Part shown: one piece after another, positions 1 through 11,097 of the stretch
How positions within the stretch are numbered: the first letter of the stretch is position 1
How the letters are laid out: every line of letters starts with the position of its first letter
Assembly: GCA_004194705.1 (NCBI GenBank)
Contig: SADC01001043.1
Location: 320,768-384,767, forward strand
Direction: 5' to 3'
Source: Ditylenchus dipsaci
Taxonomy: Eukaryota; Nematoda; Chromadorea; Rhabditida; Anguinidae
DNA length: 64,000 nt
Program-made: the position numbers and the translations under genes
The notes under the pieces: generated by a model
Told to the model about the DNA's origin: nothing
The model's database searches: none
The model's input: the letters and a program-made list of their open reading frames with translations, nothing else

Positions 1-130
1 AAAAATACAAAAAACAAAAACGTGACAGACAGAATGACAAACATTGTCCAAATACTATATAGAGATTCATTATAAAAATTTTTTTATAAAACATTGACAA
101 AACAAAATTTTTAAACTTAGCGACTAATAT

Positions 131-403
131 TTATGATCTTGCATATCTAGGAACATAAGGAGAATTCTGCGGGGCCGGTGAGTTCTTGTAAAAAGTTTCT
201 TCATTGCTTGAATTTCTTGACTCTGATCTCTGGTTCCAATAAAGAAATCCGAGAACACAAAAGGCGGCACAAAATATCAATAACATGCCAACGATTATCA
301 GAAATACAGTGAAGTAGCCAACGCAACCATATTCATAAGCATTTAAACCACCGCCATAACCTCCGTAGCCATAGCCATTGTAGCCTCCATTAGGGAATAT
401 CAT
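131..403 (-). CDS. small Gly/Tyr-rich single-pass membrane protein
   Basis: A 90-residue intronless reading frame. Residues 6-24 are rich in Gly, Tyr and Asn (NGGYNGYGYGGYGGG). One hydrophobic segment of about 26 residues (YFTVFLIIVGMLLIFCAAFC onward) follows, and then a polar Ser/Asn/Pro-rich tail ending in ARS. The layout suggests a type of small membrane protein with a short Gly/Tyr ectodomain and a cytosolic tail, or the reverse topology. The ATG is preceded on the coding strand by TTTGACAACAG, which could serve as a trans-splice acceptor. I do not recognise a named family and function is unknown. The clean frame, biased composition and credible membrane span argue for a real gene; no second exon was found. 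Confidence 0.55.
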   Translation of the reverse strand: MIFPNGGYNGYGYGGYGGGLNAYEYGCVGYFTVFLIIVGMLLIFCAAFCVLGFLYWNQRSESRNSSNEETFYKNSPAPQNSPYVPRYARS

Positions 404-649
404 TCTGTTGTCAAATTAGGCATACGAGACTTCAGTTAGATCCTTAAAAATTGCAGCTATTTTGGCTGTTAAAAAAATTGTTTGAGTACAAGCGCAACCA
501 CGAAAAGCTCTACGAAAAGAGAACCCATAATTTTTGCACAGACAAATTTAACAAAAAAAAACTTCTGATTCAGAATCAGCATGAAAAAAATCACTGGACA
601 GTGCTTGAAAGTGAAATAAAGAAGGCTTTTGCACTGTCTAGGATAAGTA

Positions 650-1001
650 GAAATGAGCCCGAAAAACGTCTGCAAAACAGTTTGACGTAAAATACTCGCA
701 AACTTGAAATTTTCACACTGGATCGGTGTTAAGTATGTCCGATTTACTTATAAGATGCTCTTTGTATTCAAAAGTCACTGTCAAATTTAAAAAAAGCATT
801 AAAATTTCAAAACTTCAATATTTGGATATTTTTTTGTCTCGGACGAAATTTGAAATATGACAGTGACTTGCAAATTCAAAGAGCAGTTTTTTGAGTAAAT
901 CGGCCATGTTCAACACGAATCCGGTGTCAGAGTTTCAAGATTGCAAGTCTTGAAACGTATTTTACGTCAAACTTTTTTTCATACATTGTTTGGGCTCATT
1001 T
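650..1001. mobile_element. palindromic element, about 350 bp
   Basis: The arms AAATGAGCCC..AGTTTGACGTAAAATAC (left) and GTATTTTACGTCAAACT..GGGCTCATTTTT (right) are inverted copies. An inner pair around GTCACTGTCAAATTT / AAATTTGAAATATGACAGTGAC surrounds a loop near 800-840. No coding capacity. It is probably a non-autonomous DNA transposon; target duplication not clear. Confidence 0.6.
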
Positions 1002-2354
1002 TTACTTTTGCCACTTTTCAGCAATGGTTTCTACATTTATTTTTCACCTTTATGGAAAAGTATGAAGGGTCTTTTTCTGCTGCTATTTGTCTCGATATGC
1101 TTTAAGTAATATCTCGCAATTTCAAAGTCCTCACAGCCTTTTGTAGGTAGAGAAAAAGTAAAAAAGATCGTAAAAATCAATGTCAAAAAATAGTCGTAAA
1201 TGTCTCCTCACTATAAGTGAAATTTGAAAAGAATATTTAAAGCGTTAGGTAAAATTTAAATAGCAATATAAATACTATAAGAATTTTACGCACTTTTTCA
1301 GCCTGGGCTCATTTCAACTTTTTCGTGAAATTCATTTTTCTAATTTTTTGTTTATTTTATGTATTTTTATTGCCCTTCTCATTGATTTTTTTAGAAAATG
1401 GAAAAGTTAAGCAGGTTCACTTTGCCTCAACTTTACCTGAAATTAGCTAGGTTTGATAAGGAATTTTTAAATGGGTGCAGCACATTAGTCGCCGTCACAC
1501 TAAAAAGACAGAATTTTGAGAATTGTGTGTTCTCTAAAAACTGTTGTGCTCAGAATTTTTGTGTATTATTCCATTTTTGAAAGCAAATTAGCGAGCTTTA
1601 TGTTTGCGCGAATAGTTATCAGCATATAAATAGAGTACTTTTTTGTAAAATAAAAATGGTGCCCCAGAATAAGAAAGCCCAAATTTCGTAGTCAGAAATA
1701 AGCATTATAGAGCAGTTATAATACAAAAAAGAATATTTCATTCTCGTTAGGCATGACTGAAAATAGAAGTTACATCACACCAACCATGCACATCCTCTAT
1801 AGTCAACTGTAAAAAACAAGAATTTGGGGCGCATTAGTATTTTACACTCTCATATTGAACATTGAAACAAGATAGCGCTCTGACTCGTAAGTATTATAAT
1901 TTATGACTTTTGCGCCAGTTGATGCTAAAAAAATGAGGCTTTTTTTGACAATATTATGTGTGTTCAGATAAAATAAAAATTGGCAGTGAAATGAAAAAGG
2001 TGCGAGTTGTTGTTGTTTGGTTAAAAGAGGCATGTCTACATGTGAAAGACTGCTTTTTCACATTGCCTTTTTCGATTTTCTCTACAAGGACATTAATGTG
2101 CTGGTCTCCGATCAGTTGTAAAAGCCTGAAGAAGAGAGTCGTGGAGGCCATAAGAACAGGTTCTGCCTTAGTAGTAAACAAAATTGCAGAGGATCTGAGC
2201 TAACTTTTTTATGATAAACGGAATTGAAAAAGACATGTTTATTCACTCCAAGAAAATTGCAAAACTAGAGCAAAAGTTTAGCTTTAAAAGAAAGCGCATA
2301 TTATAATTTCAACACAAAACGTTTCTTTTTAAAACATTTTTTATAGTTTTTATA
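1002..2354. other. AT-rich stretch without recognised gene
   Basis: Short frames on both strands (e.g. 1398-1580, 1958-2203) have no recognisable domain, no splice-supported extension and unbiased composition. GGGCTCATTT recurs near 1304, echoing the end of the neighbouring palindrome. Nothing else is supported. Confidence 0.5.
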
Positions 2355-2795
2355 GGTGAAAACTGAAAAATGCTGTCTTTTGACTGAAAAGTGCCGTCTT
2401 TTAGCTCAAGAGTGCCGTCTATTTTTCCTTTAGCCAAACAGATAAATATTTAAATAATTTTGTTCAAAGAGATAGCACTATCAGGTAGCCCCGCGACTCT
2501 AGTTTTTAAGACACATCATTTGTTACAATATCTCTGCAAATTGTAGCATAAAAAGATAAAAGTATGAATCAAATTATTTTTCCGACTTGCTGAGACTTGT
2601 GCTTAGTTTGCAAAGATATAGCACCAAATAAAACGCTGTTAGAAACTAGAGTCACAGGGCTACCTGTTTGCTTCATAACTGAAAAAATTATTCAGGTAAC
2701 TGGCACTATTCAACTTTTTCTCCCAAACTCAAAAAGACGGCACTTTTCAGTCCAAAAACGGCATTTTTCAGTTTCAACTTTTTCATACAATCGCT
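2355..2795. mobile_element. palindromic element with GACGGCACTTTTCAG ends
   Basis: The left end carries CTGAAAAATGC..CTGAAAAGTGCCGTCTTTT and the right end the inverse AAAAGACGGCACTTTTCAG..GCATTTTTCAG. A second inner inverted pair is AGGTAGCCCCGCGACTCTAG / CTAGAGTCACAGGGCTACCT. Non-coding, consistent with a MITE-like element. Confidence 0.6.
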
Positions 2796-3689
2796 TACTA
2801 TTTTTGGATTAATATGTTTATTTTATCTGAGACCTTTGATATAAAAGATGTGTATTTTTACTAAAGAACAAACTATGCTTATCGCAAAAATTTCAAACCG
2901 AAAAGAAAGTATGCCTGTTATTAGAAGTCTTTTGAAGTGTCGAAACCGTTTCGAGAAAGGAAGATGTGTTCTACTTAATACTTTTGCTGACATTTTTAAA
3001 TTAAATTTCACTAGGTTAGCAATTGCGCTTTTTACTTTATGCTCATTAATAAAAACACTTTTAATTTTCTTAATTTAAGCTTGTAAAATATTTTAAAAGA
3101 AAAAAAGCAGATACCCAATTGTCTCTATATGAGAATCGGTATCATTTTCGCATTGCCAGACCCACACCCTCCCCTCCTCATGCTGTGCCAAAATAAAAAA
3201 AACGAGAGCTCACTGTTTTCATGCCGAAACAAAACATTTTTTTGTGTGTTAACTTTTTTTTAAATATTTTGACTAACTGTTTAAAATTTGTGATTATTTT
3301 TCGTGAATTTATCAGTGAAAGTCATTGCTAGAATTGTTTTATACCCTCGGAACCATACTTGCACGTTTCGAAAAATAGGGCGCCGGCGCCAGGCTTTTTG
3401 AAGTTTCCCCACCGGCGCCGCAAGCGGCGCTGGGGCGAAAAATCATTTTTAAGCAATAATTTTGCCATAAGCGTCGAAGGCACTTACAAACCTAGCCCCT
3501 TGTGGTGGACGGAAAAATATAAGTACTCGACCTAATCAGGTCGATCAGCCGAGTGGATCCCGAGGGTTGTCGTTTAATTTTTAGATAGATGAACCTCTGG
3601 CTCATAGCCACAGGCCAGAAAAAGAGGGAAACCTTTTCGGCCGAATAATCAAAGATGTTGAACATAGTTTTTACATACATACCGCATAA

Positions 3690-3850
3690 ATAACTCTGTT
3701 ATGCAGGTTTTCTCATGCATCCAGAGTCACTTTCGAGTGATTTGTGTCTAAGGTATGTGGGTGTGCGCATCTCACTTACCTTAGACATACTTCCGAGCAA
3801 GACTCTTGATCAAAAATGCATTTAGAGTCTATTTTTGCCACGGCCCGAGT
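3690..3850. repeat. dispersed repeat (CGAGTGATTTGTGTCTAAGG family)
   Basis: The block around CATCCAGAGTCACTTTCGAG, GTGATTTGTGTCTAAGGTAT and TTGCCACGGCCCGAGTTGAA recurs at 35030-35170, 38750-38840, 40400-40790 and 46970-47040 in either orientation. Within several copies the phrase is itself inverted, so the unit is partly palindromic. No coding content. Confidence 0.6.
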
Positions 3851-4273
3851 TGAAAAACATGGTAAAGTGGCCTTGTATTATTCCCTTCCCCTCCCAACCC
3901 TTGATCTCCTTTCTTGATCTCCTGCGAAATTATCACTTAAAAATGAGTTTTGAACACTCCCAAAAATCTTGATTTTTGTGGGGGGGTGGGGGTATAATCG
4001 ATTAGGTCGGATCTTGGGGGGGGAGTGCGGAAGGGGGATGTCGAGCGATGGTGGTATTGCCGAGTAGCCTCGAGATTCTATATGCTTTTTTGATCAAAAT
4101 TTTTTCTCGGAATTTTGTCTAAGGTAAGTGAGTGCGCTGTTGGTCGAAATTTTTTTTCCCGAAAAATACTTTCCCAATCCTAAAAACATGTTTTCTTTCG
4201 TTCTTAGCATGTTTAATTGCCTTCGAAGTGGTTAAACGCGATTCCAGGAGAAGGTCGCATTGTGCACTTTAGC

Positions 4274-4469
4274 CAGGGCTTCCATTTCAAAATTTAAAAA
4301 AGGACATTTGGTCAAAAAACAGGAATTTGAAGCAAAAAGTCCACTTCATCTAGTGCTCATTGCCAATTTGAACCAAAAAAATACATTTTGACTACAACTT
4401 TGAAAACAAAAAAAGATTTGGGGTCCCGAAAAAGACAAATCTTTTTAAAAAGGACATATGGCAGCCCTG
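4274..4469. mobile_element. hAT-type MITE, 196 bp, with 8-bp target duplication
   Basis: It starts CAGGGCTTCCAT and ends ATATGGCAGCCCTG, hAT-like termini. It is flanked by ACTTTAGC (4266-4273) and ACTTAAGC (4470-4477), an 8-bp duplication with one mismatch. The interior is short inverted arms and poly-A/T; non-coding. Confidence 0.7.
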
Positions 4470-5479
4470 ACTTAAGCCCGTTTTTACGGATATTGTAAAC
4501 TTAATGAAACCAAATTTTTCGCAAATGTCTTCTTTTGAAAGTTAAGCGTAAACACTGAAAAAGGTCTTGGACTAAAGCAAAATGTATAATATTTTGATGA
4601 TATTTTCAAATACTATTTCACTATTATTTCATTCTCGTTGATAACTTAATAAAAACACTTTAATTTTTCTTAATTTCAGCTTGTAAACTTATGAACAAAG
4701 TCAAAATCTTCCCTTTTTATTATAAATACACATCTTCTAGATTAATGGTATTAGATAAAAGTTTTTTACATATTATTTCAAAAAAAAATGGTACTAGGTC
4801 ACTGCGAAAAGAAGATCACCCTTTATCAATTTTTGCAACCGTTTCTGAAAAAACATTTTTACAGAATCATAGTGCTATTTTTTCACCGTGGAATGCATTC
4901 CCATATTGTTTCGACCTTAATGCTTGTACGCAGATCAGCAAGTCTCTTCTCCGTGATTGCAAAGTTCTCTTCGGCAGACTCAAAATTTGCCTGTTGTTCC
5001 TCTCCTTTCTCGTAGCACTTTGAACACCCGTGTTAATTTTAAAAATTATGTCAAAATAAAAAACATACCCGTTAATTTCATATGCTTCAAGGTTGTAAAG
5101 ATCATAGCCATCCAAGTTGAAGCATCTGCCCTTTTTTTTTTTTTTTTTGTCGTGAATTCTCCTTCTTGAATTCTCCTCTAGTTCCTGCATGTTGGATGTT
5201 GATGCCTCGTTGTTCAGATAGCCATTGCATCCACTTGATCGCTATTGCAGACTGGCGATCGTTGCGTTCATACCCCTTCTCTGGCACAATCTAGAGGTGA
5301 TCCTTTTCGAGGCTGCTTTCTTTGTAGAGTTTCATGCAAACACAAGCTATAGTGCATGCATCCTGGAGGACGTCATATCCGTCTGTGATATTCAGGAATA
5401 TCTCCCTCGTCTTCAGGAAAGCTTCTTGCAAAATGGCTGTGTCGTTGGCAAAATATGACTTGAGATGTCCTGGTAGGTA

Positions 5480-7196
5480 GAAGGACTCATGGATCCGGAG
5501 CCGGAGCGGAGCCGGATCCAGAGCGGGAGCAGAGCGGCTCTGGCTCCGGTGCAAGAAAGTGTCAACAAAATATCTGATAGAATGAGCCATATAAAGAAAA
5601 ATATGACAACAAGTACAGTACAGGAACACAGTGATAACGAATAAATTGGGTACGTTCTCTATTTATTGCACGATAACAAACACACAAAACCCTCACAAAT
5701 CAATTAAATCTCCGGCCAGGGTCAGCAGCACTTTCTCTCGAATGTAGCTCTCTGAAGTAGATCCTTTATGCCCGCTAGAGTGTAGGGTGACTTGACTGAA
5801 AACGCGTTCCACACATGCCGAGGTAGCAGGGACACCGAGAATTGATTTGGCCTAATGCGCGAGACGAGTAAACTTCTGAAAGTTTAAATATGGATTAAGT
5901 CTAAGAATCAGCAATTGACGACTACCTCTCCCTCGTTATGCCAGTACTTGATGCAGTCGTAGTTGGACGGAAGACCCGACAGAAGAAACTCACAAATCAC
6001 GTCCAAAGGGTAGTTCTTGATCCCTGCCGGAGTGATAAACTGCACGAAGATAGCCAAGAAGCTAGTCGCCATCCCTGAAGTCGTAAAACTAGGAAAATGT
6101 CTGTGGAAATTCAAGGACTAACCTCTTGTAGTTGCTATGTCTACACAAACCGAGAGCCATGAGTCACATTTTCGCAGATGATCTTCAACTTGTTCTGGAC
6201 CTTCTTGAGCTCACCTCCCACCAGCGTCCGTAGAGCCCGTCGATTTGGGATGCAGGTCATTCCCTTGCAAGTCCCGAGAAGACGCTAAAATTAATATCAT
6301 AAATGAGAGCAAGGGGCAAAGCAGGGACTACCAGAAGCCACGGATTTTCTAGATGGGCGAAAGCAAATGTAGAAGTTCCGGCGTACATTGTGAGATAGCG
6401 AAGTGGACGATTAGTAGTGCTGATCACATCGAAAGGAAGCCGGGTCTTTGCCTTGTCGATTTCCAGGATCACCTTCTCCAGCTCTGAGTTGTGCTTGTTC
6501 TTCATGTGGCGGTAAAGATTCTTTGAGTGCTTGATTACGGCCTTCTTGCATCCATCATAGGGGCAACAACCACCGGGGAAAAGGGACGTGAGCTTTTTGT
6601 TCAGTTCTGAAAAGTTTGAACTGAGACGCTTTGTTAAATAAACATATTCGTCGAACCTGGATCAATGCTGCGGCGTTCATCTTCCAATTGTTCGGCGCTT
6701 TTGGCGATTGCGTGTTCGTGCTCCATCCTTGCATGTTTAGTTGATGACGAGCTAAATATAGGAGTAGAGGGTCGAAAATGATGGAAGGATGATAGGCGAG
6801 AACTAAATAGCAAAAGTAGCATGAGGATTTCAACATTTACTCGGGTTTAATTTTATGGACATTCCATAAGCGAAGATTTTTCGTCACAATACGAATTTCT
6901 ATTTAGAAGTACATTTTATATCCAAACTTTTCGGGCAACTAAATTAACGAAAAACTGGCTCCAAAATGGCTCCGGGAATTCAAATTTCCCGCTCCGGATC
7001 TGGCTCCCGGCTCCGTCGGAGCAAATTTTTCGCTCCAGATCTGGCTCCCGGCTGCCATCATTTAAATTTTCCGCTCCGGATCTGGCTCCCGGCTCCGGGA
7101 GGCGAAATTTTTCGCTCCGGATCTGGCTCCGGCTCGGAGCCGGAGCCGGAGTGGAGCCAGAGCGGAGCCGGAGCGGAGCGGATTGCCAGCACTGGT
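5480..7196 (-). mobile_element. hAT transposon with GGAGCCGGAGC subterminal arrays
   Basis: Arrays built on CTCCGGAGCC / GGAGCCGGAGCGGAGCC lie at about 5495-5555 and 6965-7190, inverted relative to each other, around a hAT transposase. The right terminus reads CAGTGCTGGC outward-in (on the minus strand), a typical hAT end, and abuts GTCCAGAC in the polymerase gene. A matching left terminus and 8-bp duplication were not found, so the left edge is approximate and may be deleted. Confidence 0.7.
5694..6640 (-). pseudogene. hAT transposase (zinc finger to dimerisation domain)
   Basis: Transposase of the hAT superfamily, which cuts and pastes DNA. The N-terminal part holds a C2H2-type finger, CPYDGCKKAV..HSKNLYRHMKNKH (about 6580-6495). 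It is followed by an exon with CKGMTCIPNRRALR, then SVCVDIATTRG and SFLAIFVQFITPAGIKNYPL, which resemble the region around the first catalytic Asp. The C-terminus at 5880-5694 reads GVPATSACVERVFS then YIREKVLLTLAGDLIDL and a stop, the classic hAT dimerisation block. Short introns seem present. The stretch between the D-region and the C-terminal block is much shorter than usual, and one in-frame TAG precedes the dimerisation block, so the enzyme is probably dead. Confidence 0.7.
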
Positions 7197-7949
7197 CCAG
7201 ACGCACATTGTAGTTTTCAGCTACAAACTTATCGTTCTGATAAATCATACAAATTTTTTAAAAAAAACTCACGAGTATTGAAGTTATGTGGGAAAACTCC
7301 TTTGTTGTCTGTCATGAGTCCAAATTTGTTCTTAAGAGAATCAAGTTTGAGGTTCATCAAGAGGAATAAGTCACGAAACTTGACTCTGCTGTAGCCTTGC
7401 CCGTTTCTTGCTGTGGCTTCAAAGATCTTGCATCCAGTCATTGTGACTTCAGGTCGGATGCCAACTTGGTAAAGACGATTGAGAACGAAGTGGTTGTTAA
7501 ATCGGCCTGAATACATACTAATATTATTTTTTGGTTTTTGAAAAATTTATTTACCTCTTAAAATGCGCGTATGCAATCGTCTCATATCGACCATCGAAAG
7601 ATGTCATGATCCAATCAATGAAATTATTGATTGTGGGAGAAACTACTTTCAGAAACTACGCGGGTAGGTGAAATCGCTGTTCCGGCCATAAGAGACCAAA
7701 TAACCCACATCATTTCACGTATCATAAAATATTATACAAGAGTAGAAGGCTACGCCTTCTACTACTCCTCTGTCTTCTACTCCTGCTCTTCCGCCATCGT
7801 CTGCTCTGTCGTCGACTGCTCTTCCGCAAGAGTATTCGTTTAATTTGTGTTCGAGGCTTTTATTATAACTGGTTTTCAGGTCTGATGACGAGCGATTCCA
7901 GCGCAGAACCCGTGAGCGAGTAGCCAAGTAAGCCATTCGGTATAAGTCT

Positions 7950-8300
7950 GTGATGTCACTTATCGAACTTGTTGTTGCAGGTTCTAGGCTGTTACCATTG
8001 AAATTCCGCCGGTTCTAGCTCCTATTATTTAGACTACGCAAGTAGTGAGACTCCGTAGGTCGAAAAGACGACCATCAGCCGAGTTTCGCCGCACGTTGGA
8101 AATTAGAGATGAAACTGAATTGGTTCCGAACACCGTCAAGCTGCATCGCTATGAGCGTGAAAGATCTCGTCGAATGCGGTATGAACGCGAAGAGTCTAGT
8201 CGAATGCTCAAAGCCGTGGATGAGGGTGACCAGCCAAGAAAGACGAAGTCTAGCTCGACCATTGAGTACGTCATGTACTCTTCCAGAAGCAACATTAGCT
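7950..8300 (+). pseudogene. tail-only duplicate of the secreted protein gene at 15.6-17.0 kb
   Basis: The segment matches the last intron boundary and last two exons of the gene at 15625-17016: RRPSAEFRRTLE, RDETELVPNTVKL, RYERERSRRM, LKAVDEGDQPRK and SSSTIE are all shared. The intron between the two exons has shrunk to GTAG (GAGACTCC-GTAG-GTCG). An extra repeat of RYERE..SRRM is inserted, the stop codon after ATG at the end of the parent is TAC here, and no upstream exons (signal peptide, Cys-rich part) were found. A 5'-truncated duplicate. Confidence 0.7.
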
Positions 8301-8399
8301 TATTTATGTCGCTCTTCGGACACCAAGAAAACAGTGGATGCTACTCAGAAGACGCAGGAAGCGAATCAGTCTGGTGCGGAAAGTGTTAAGAAAGCAGAA

Positions 8400-9485
8400 G
8401 TATCTACAGAGTCATGTAAAGTAATCGACCCTTTGTTTAATATCAGTCCTATAATTGTTGTTGTATAAATCTGCATGCTGCTTAGACATCCAGAAATTAC
8501 AAAATTAGAGTCAAGTTGGAGGATGGAATTTCGAAGGTTTTTTTTGTGTGTGGATGTTAGAGAATATAGAAGGGTTTTTGTACAATTTAGCTGGTTAGTT
8601 TACTTTATTATAGAAATGTCAGTCTTTTATTACAAAATAATTATTTACTAGCTCTGGCCAGAGCAAAAGCATTTACTAGCTACATTTACAGAGAGAAAAG
8701 GCAAGACTGATTTCAGCTTTAGCTGAAATCAAAAAGAAGAGAAGGGGGAGGGTACAAACTACGAAAGAAGGCTTGGCAGACTATCAATTGAAACAAGACT
8801 TGAAAGAACATTTTTGTGTATTGGGGAAAAAAGTTGAGAAATAGCAAAAAATCGACAAACAAAATACTAGCAAAATTCCACTATATTAAAAAGTTATTTT
8901 TTGCTTTTTTTGTACTATTGGCATTCTTCTTTGCGTCGAGAAGACCCAACATTGTGTTCAATCTACAATTTTGATAAAAGTCATTCTGTAATGCTTGCAG
9001 TTGTTGTTCACCCTTGTATATTTCTGTAAGTCACGTTGTTTAGTATTAGTGTTTTCAAAAGTTAGGTGCGCCACACAATTTTGTCGAACCGAAATTTCGT
9101 GGAGTACGAAATTTCGTCGCGCCATAATTTCGTAGCGTATCTATTACCAGAGGCGTAGTCGGAAAAAGGGGGTTAAAGCCTCCCGAGAGGTCATTTTCCC
9201 TACACCGTTTTTGAGTTTTATAGTGTTTTTAATTAATATTTTTTTTTTCGAAAAACCTGACGGGAGGGGGGGGGGCTATAGCTTCCTCAGCACCGCACCG
9301 TTGCCTGGTTTCGCACCGGCGCCGGTGCCGCACCGGGTTTCGAATGCGGCACCAGCACCGGTGCCGGCACCTAGATGAACATTTCACCGGCACTGGTGCG
9401 TATCACATTCAGTGCATTATTTGAGGAAAAAAGTTCATTTTCCAACGGGAATGAGTTTTGTTGTTTCAAAAAAAGTTTGACTTAT
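8400..9485. other. no gene seen; CACCGG-rich patch at 9285-9375
   Basis: AT-rich sequence with no convincing frame. At 9285-9375 a GC-rich patch repeats GGCGCCGGTGCC/GCACCGG, similar in style to the GGCGCCGGCGCC patch at 3380-3430. CGAAATTTCG occurs twice near 9095-9115. Function unknown. Confidence 0.5.
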
Positions 9486-9489
9486 ACAG

Positions 9490-9620
9490 GCGCGTAATCG
9501 TTTTCCCAGTTCACACTTTCCTAATGAATTTACTATCCTAATACATGTTTCCCCAATGCATCTTTTTCCCAATGCATGTTTTTCCCAATGAAGTACTTTT
9601 GCCAATGAGCTCAGTTTTTA
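9490..9620. repeat. orphan array of TTTTTCCCAATGCATG-like units
   Basis: Five to six diverged copies of a unit (T)TTTCCCAATGCAT/GAA of about 15 bp. The style equals the subterminal arrays of the MULEs further along this window. It is probably one end of the MULE-like relic to its right; the opposite end was not found before the assembly gap. Confidence 0.45.
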
Positions 9621-9819
9621 TCTGAAATTGAGGAATTTTATTTTGAATATTTTCTATAAAAGGCAATAGAAACTTGACTAAAAACTTGAATAACTTGAAT
9701 AAAATAAAAGGTTAAATAAATATTTAGCGAGGTTCCTTAATGGCAAGAACAAGGCATTGAGATATTCTTTTGCAGTCCTTCGACGAGCAGCAATTCTGGC
9801 AAATTTTTGAACCTGCAAC

Positions 9820-10440
9820 TTCATTCATGCATCACGATCAATGTCAGCCTGATGCTGAGCTTTTGTCCTCTATTCCCGAGCCAATCGTTGTAGTCATTAT
9901 TGAAATTGAATTGAAAAGGCCATTGAAAGGCCAGTCTCAACTTCACCATGACGACCCAAAGCGGAAGATGAGTCAGTTTCCAAGAGGTGCTGCAGTTTTC
10001 TATTGTTGACTCATGAAGTTGTTTAGAGCGCTGTCTATCTTGAAGGACCTGCTTGTAGACATTCCACAAATGATGAAAAAACTGTGACTGATGATTGTGG
10101 CCCCGACATAGATGCTGAGTAACACCGCACCAGAGTTTGAAGCTTAGGCAAAGCTCAGCACAATGTACGCAAAGTCGAGCACTTGGGCAACTGGCACATT
10201 GCTAGGGCTAATAACAATCTAGGCTTGGTGGAGTCCACATTGCTTTTGTAGAGTTTGAAAGAGTTCAGGATTTTGAGACGCTTGATGTGATTCTGGCTCG
10301 ATTAAAATGAACAAAAATCGGCTATCAGTGGCCAAAGGTAGCCAGAAATCGATTTGTTGAAGATTTATTTTAAAATCACATGAGAAGGACTGGGGTTCGA
10401 GATTCGGGTACTGCTGTTTGATCATGCCCACATCTTATCA
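9820..10440 (-). pseudogene. MULE-like transposase relic
   Basis: On the minus strand YPNLEPQSFSCDFK resembles the second catalytic Asp region of Mutator-like transposases (P-x-SF-x-x-DFE). About 350 bp later FFHHLWNVYKQVLQD resembles the conserved CFFHLxQxxxRxxQ block. The two are joined by stop-containing sequence and DFE has become DFK. No other domain is legible. Assignment rests on two short motifs in the right order. Confidence 0.4.
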
Positions 10441-10635
10441 TAAGTAGCTCTCTTCTTTGGGCAGAGCGCGTGAGCTTTCGGAAAATGAAAGCCATCGCCC
10501 GATGGCGAGCACTACATATACCTCAAAAACAAATAAATAGCTAATGAGAAGACTACATATTTACAAATCAACGACCGTGTAAATGGAGGTGGCACTTATC
10601 AAAGGTACCATCGCCTTCCACTGAACAACATAATT

Positions 10636-10652
10636 NNNNNNNNNNNNNNNNN
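10636..10652. other. assembly gap of 17 N
   Basis: Seventeen N bases; true length unknown. It lies in the left pogo-like arm, a repeat, which may be why assembly stopped. Confidence 0.95.
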
Positions 10653-10672
10653 TGGTATTCGAGATTTAATTA

Positions 10673-10931
10673 CCGTATATTCTCTATTAAAAGCCCGGGC
10701 CTTCTATTTTTCAACCCTAAAAAAGTCGGAAAAAAAAAATATTCGATTTTTGAGATTTTCGGGTGCTCAACAAAATTTTAAAAGTGGAATCAGGTGAGCT
10801 CGTGCTAACTAAGAAAAACGCGAAAACAGATTTGCGAATTTCTTTTTCTATGCTGATATATAGTCCTCAAGGGGGCCTTCTATTAGAGAGGCCTTCTATT
10901 AGAGAAGGGCCTTCTAATCGAGAATATACGG
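10673..10931. mobile_element. TA-CCGTAT family MITE, 259 bp
   Basis: Termini CCGTATATTCTCTATTA and TAATCGAGAATATACGG, flanked by TA on both sides. The interior carries the family core (GGTGCTCAAC, GTGGAATCAGGTGAGCTCGT, CTAACTAAGAAAAACGCG). It is inserted in a pogo-like arm whose uninterrupted version is at 13060-13090, which proves the ends. Confidence 0.8.
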
Positions 10932-11085
10932 TAACCTGTTTTAGTATCGACCCTCTATATAGTGGGCACTTGCAAATTGTTTCGATCAGCACACTTCGCT
11001 ATAGTGGCACCAGATTATAGTGATGCCCTCGCTATAGTGGCACCCTGAGGCCGGTCCCAGGGTGTGCCACTATAGCGAGGTTTGA
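10932..11085. mobile_element. pogo/Tigger-like terminal arm (left copy)
   Basis: Ends CACTATAGCGAGGTTTGAC, the inverse of the pogo-type end CAGTCAAACCTCGCTATAG. The 150-bp arm is repeated in inverse orientation at 12928-13110 with minor changes; the two arms point away from each other around the Merlin element. Confidence 0.65.
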
Positions 11086-11097
11086 CGTAAGCAGGCG

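Larger units (their letters stand above)
4850..7680 (-). pseudogene. Maverick/Polinton-type DNA polymerase B, broken by a hAT insertion
   Basis: The family is protein-primed DNA polymerase B (DNA_pol_B_2) of the Maverick/Polinton and linear-plasmid type. The 5' part lies at 7197-7680. It shows an exonuclease-like segment (ETIAYAHFK, intron, GRFNNHFVLNRLYQVGI), then VKFRDLFLLMNLKLDSLKNK and NKGVFPHNFN, matching the family's FRD and GYFPH blocks. The residue after RF in the exonuclease motif is Asn where Asp is usual. The reading is cut at about 7197 by a hAT element. It resumes at 5490 with LKSYFANDTAILQEAFLKTR and ACTIACVCMKLYK, then an in-frame TAG, then GYERNDRQSAIAIKWMQWLS, INIQHAG, a frame change in a 16-T run, NLDGY and GCSKCYEKGEEQ, and ends near TIWEC. 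The palm-domain motifs are absent. Stop, frameshift and insertion make it a pseudogene. Confidence 0.72.

Noticed and set aside
4691..5023. 110-codon frame on the + strand
   Set aside because: Antisense to the end of the polymerase B pseudogene, which carries recognisable motifs.
5480..5500. A left 8-bp target duplication for the hAT element matching GTCCAGAC
   Set aside because: No such sequence lies near the left array; the left terminus seems lost.
6916..7394. Frames rich in Ser/Gly/Arg over the GGAGCCGGAGC array
   Set aside because: Repeat translation; it crosses the hAT/polymerase junction without any domain.
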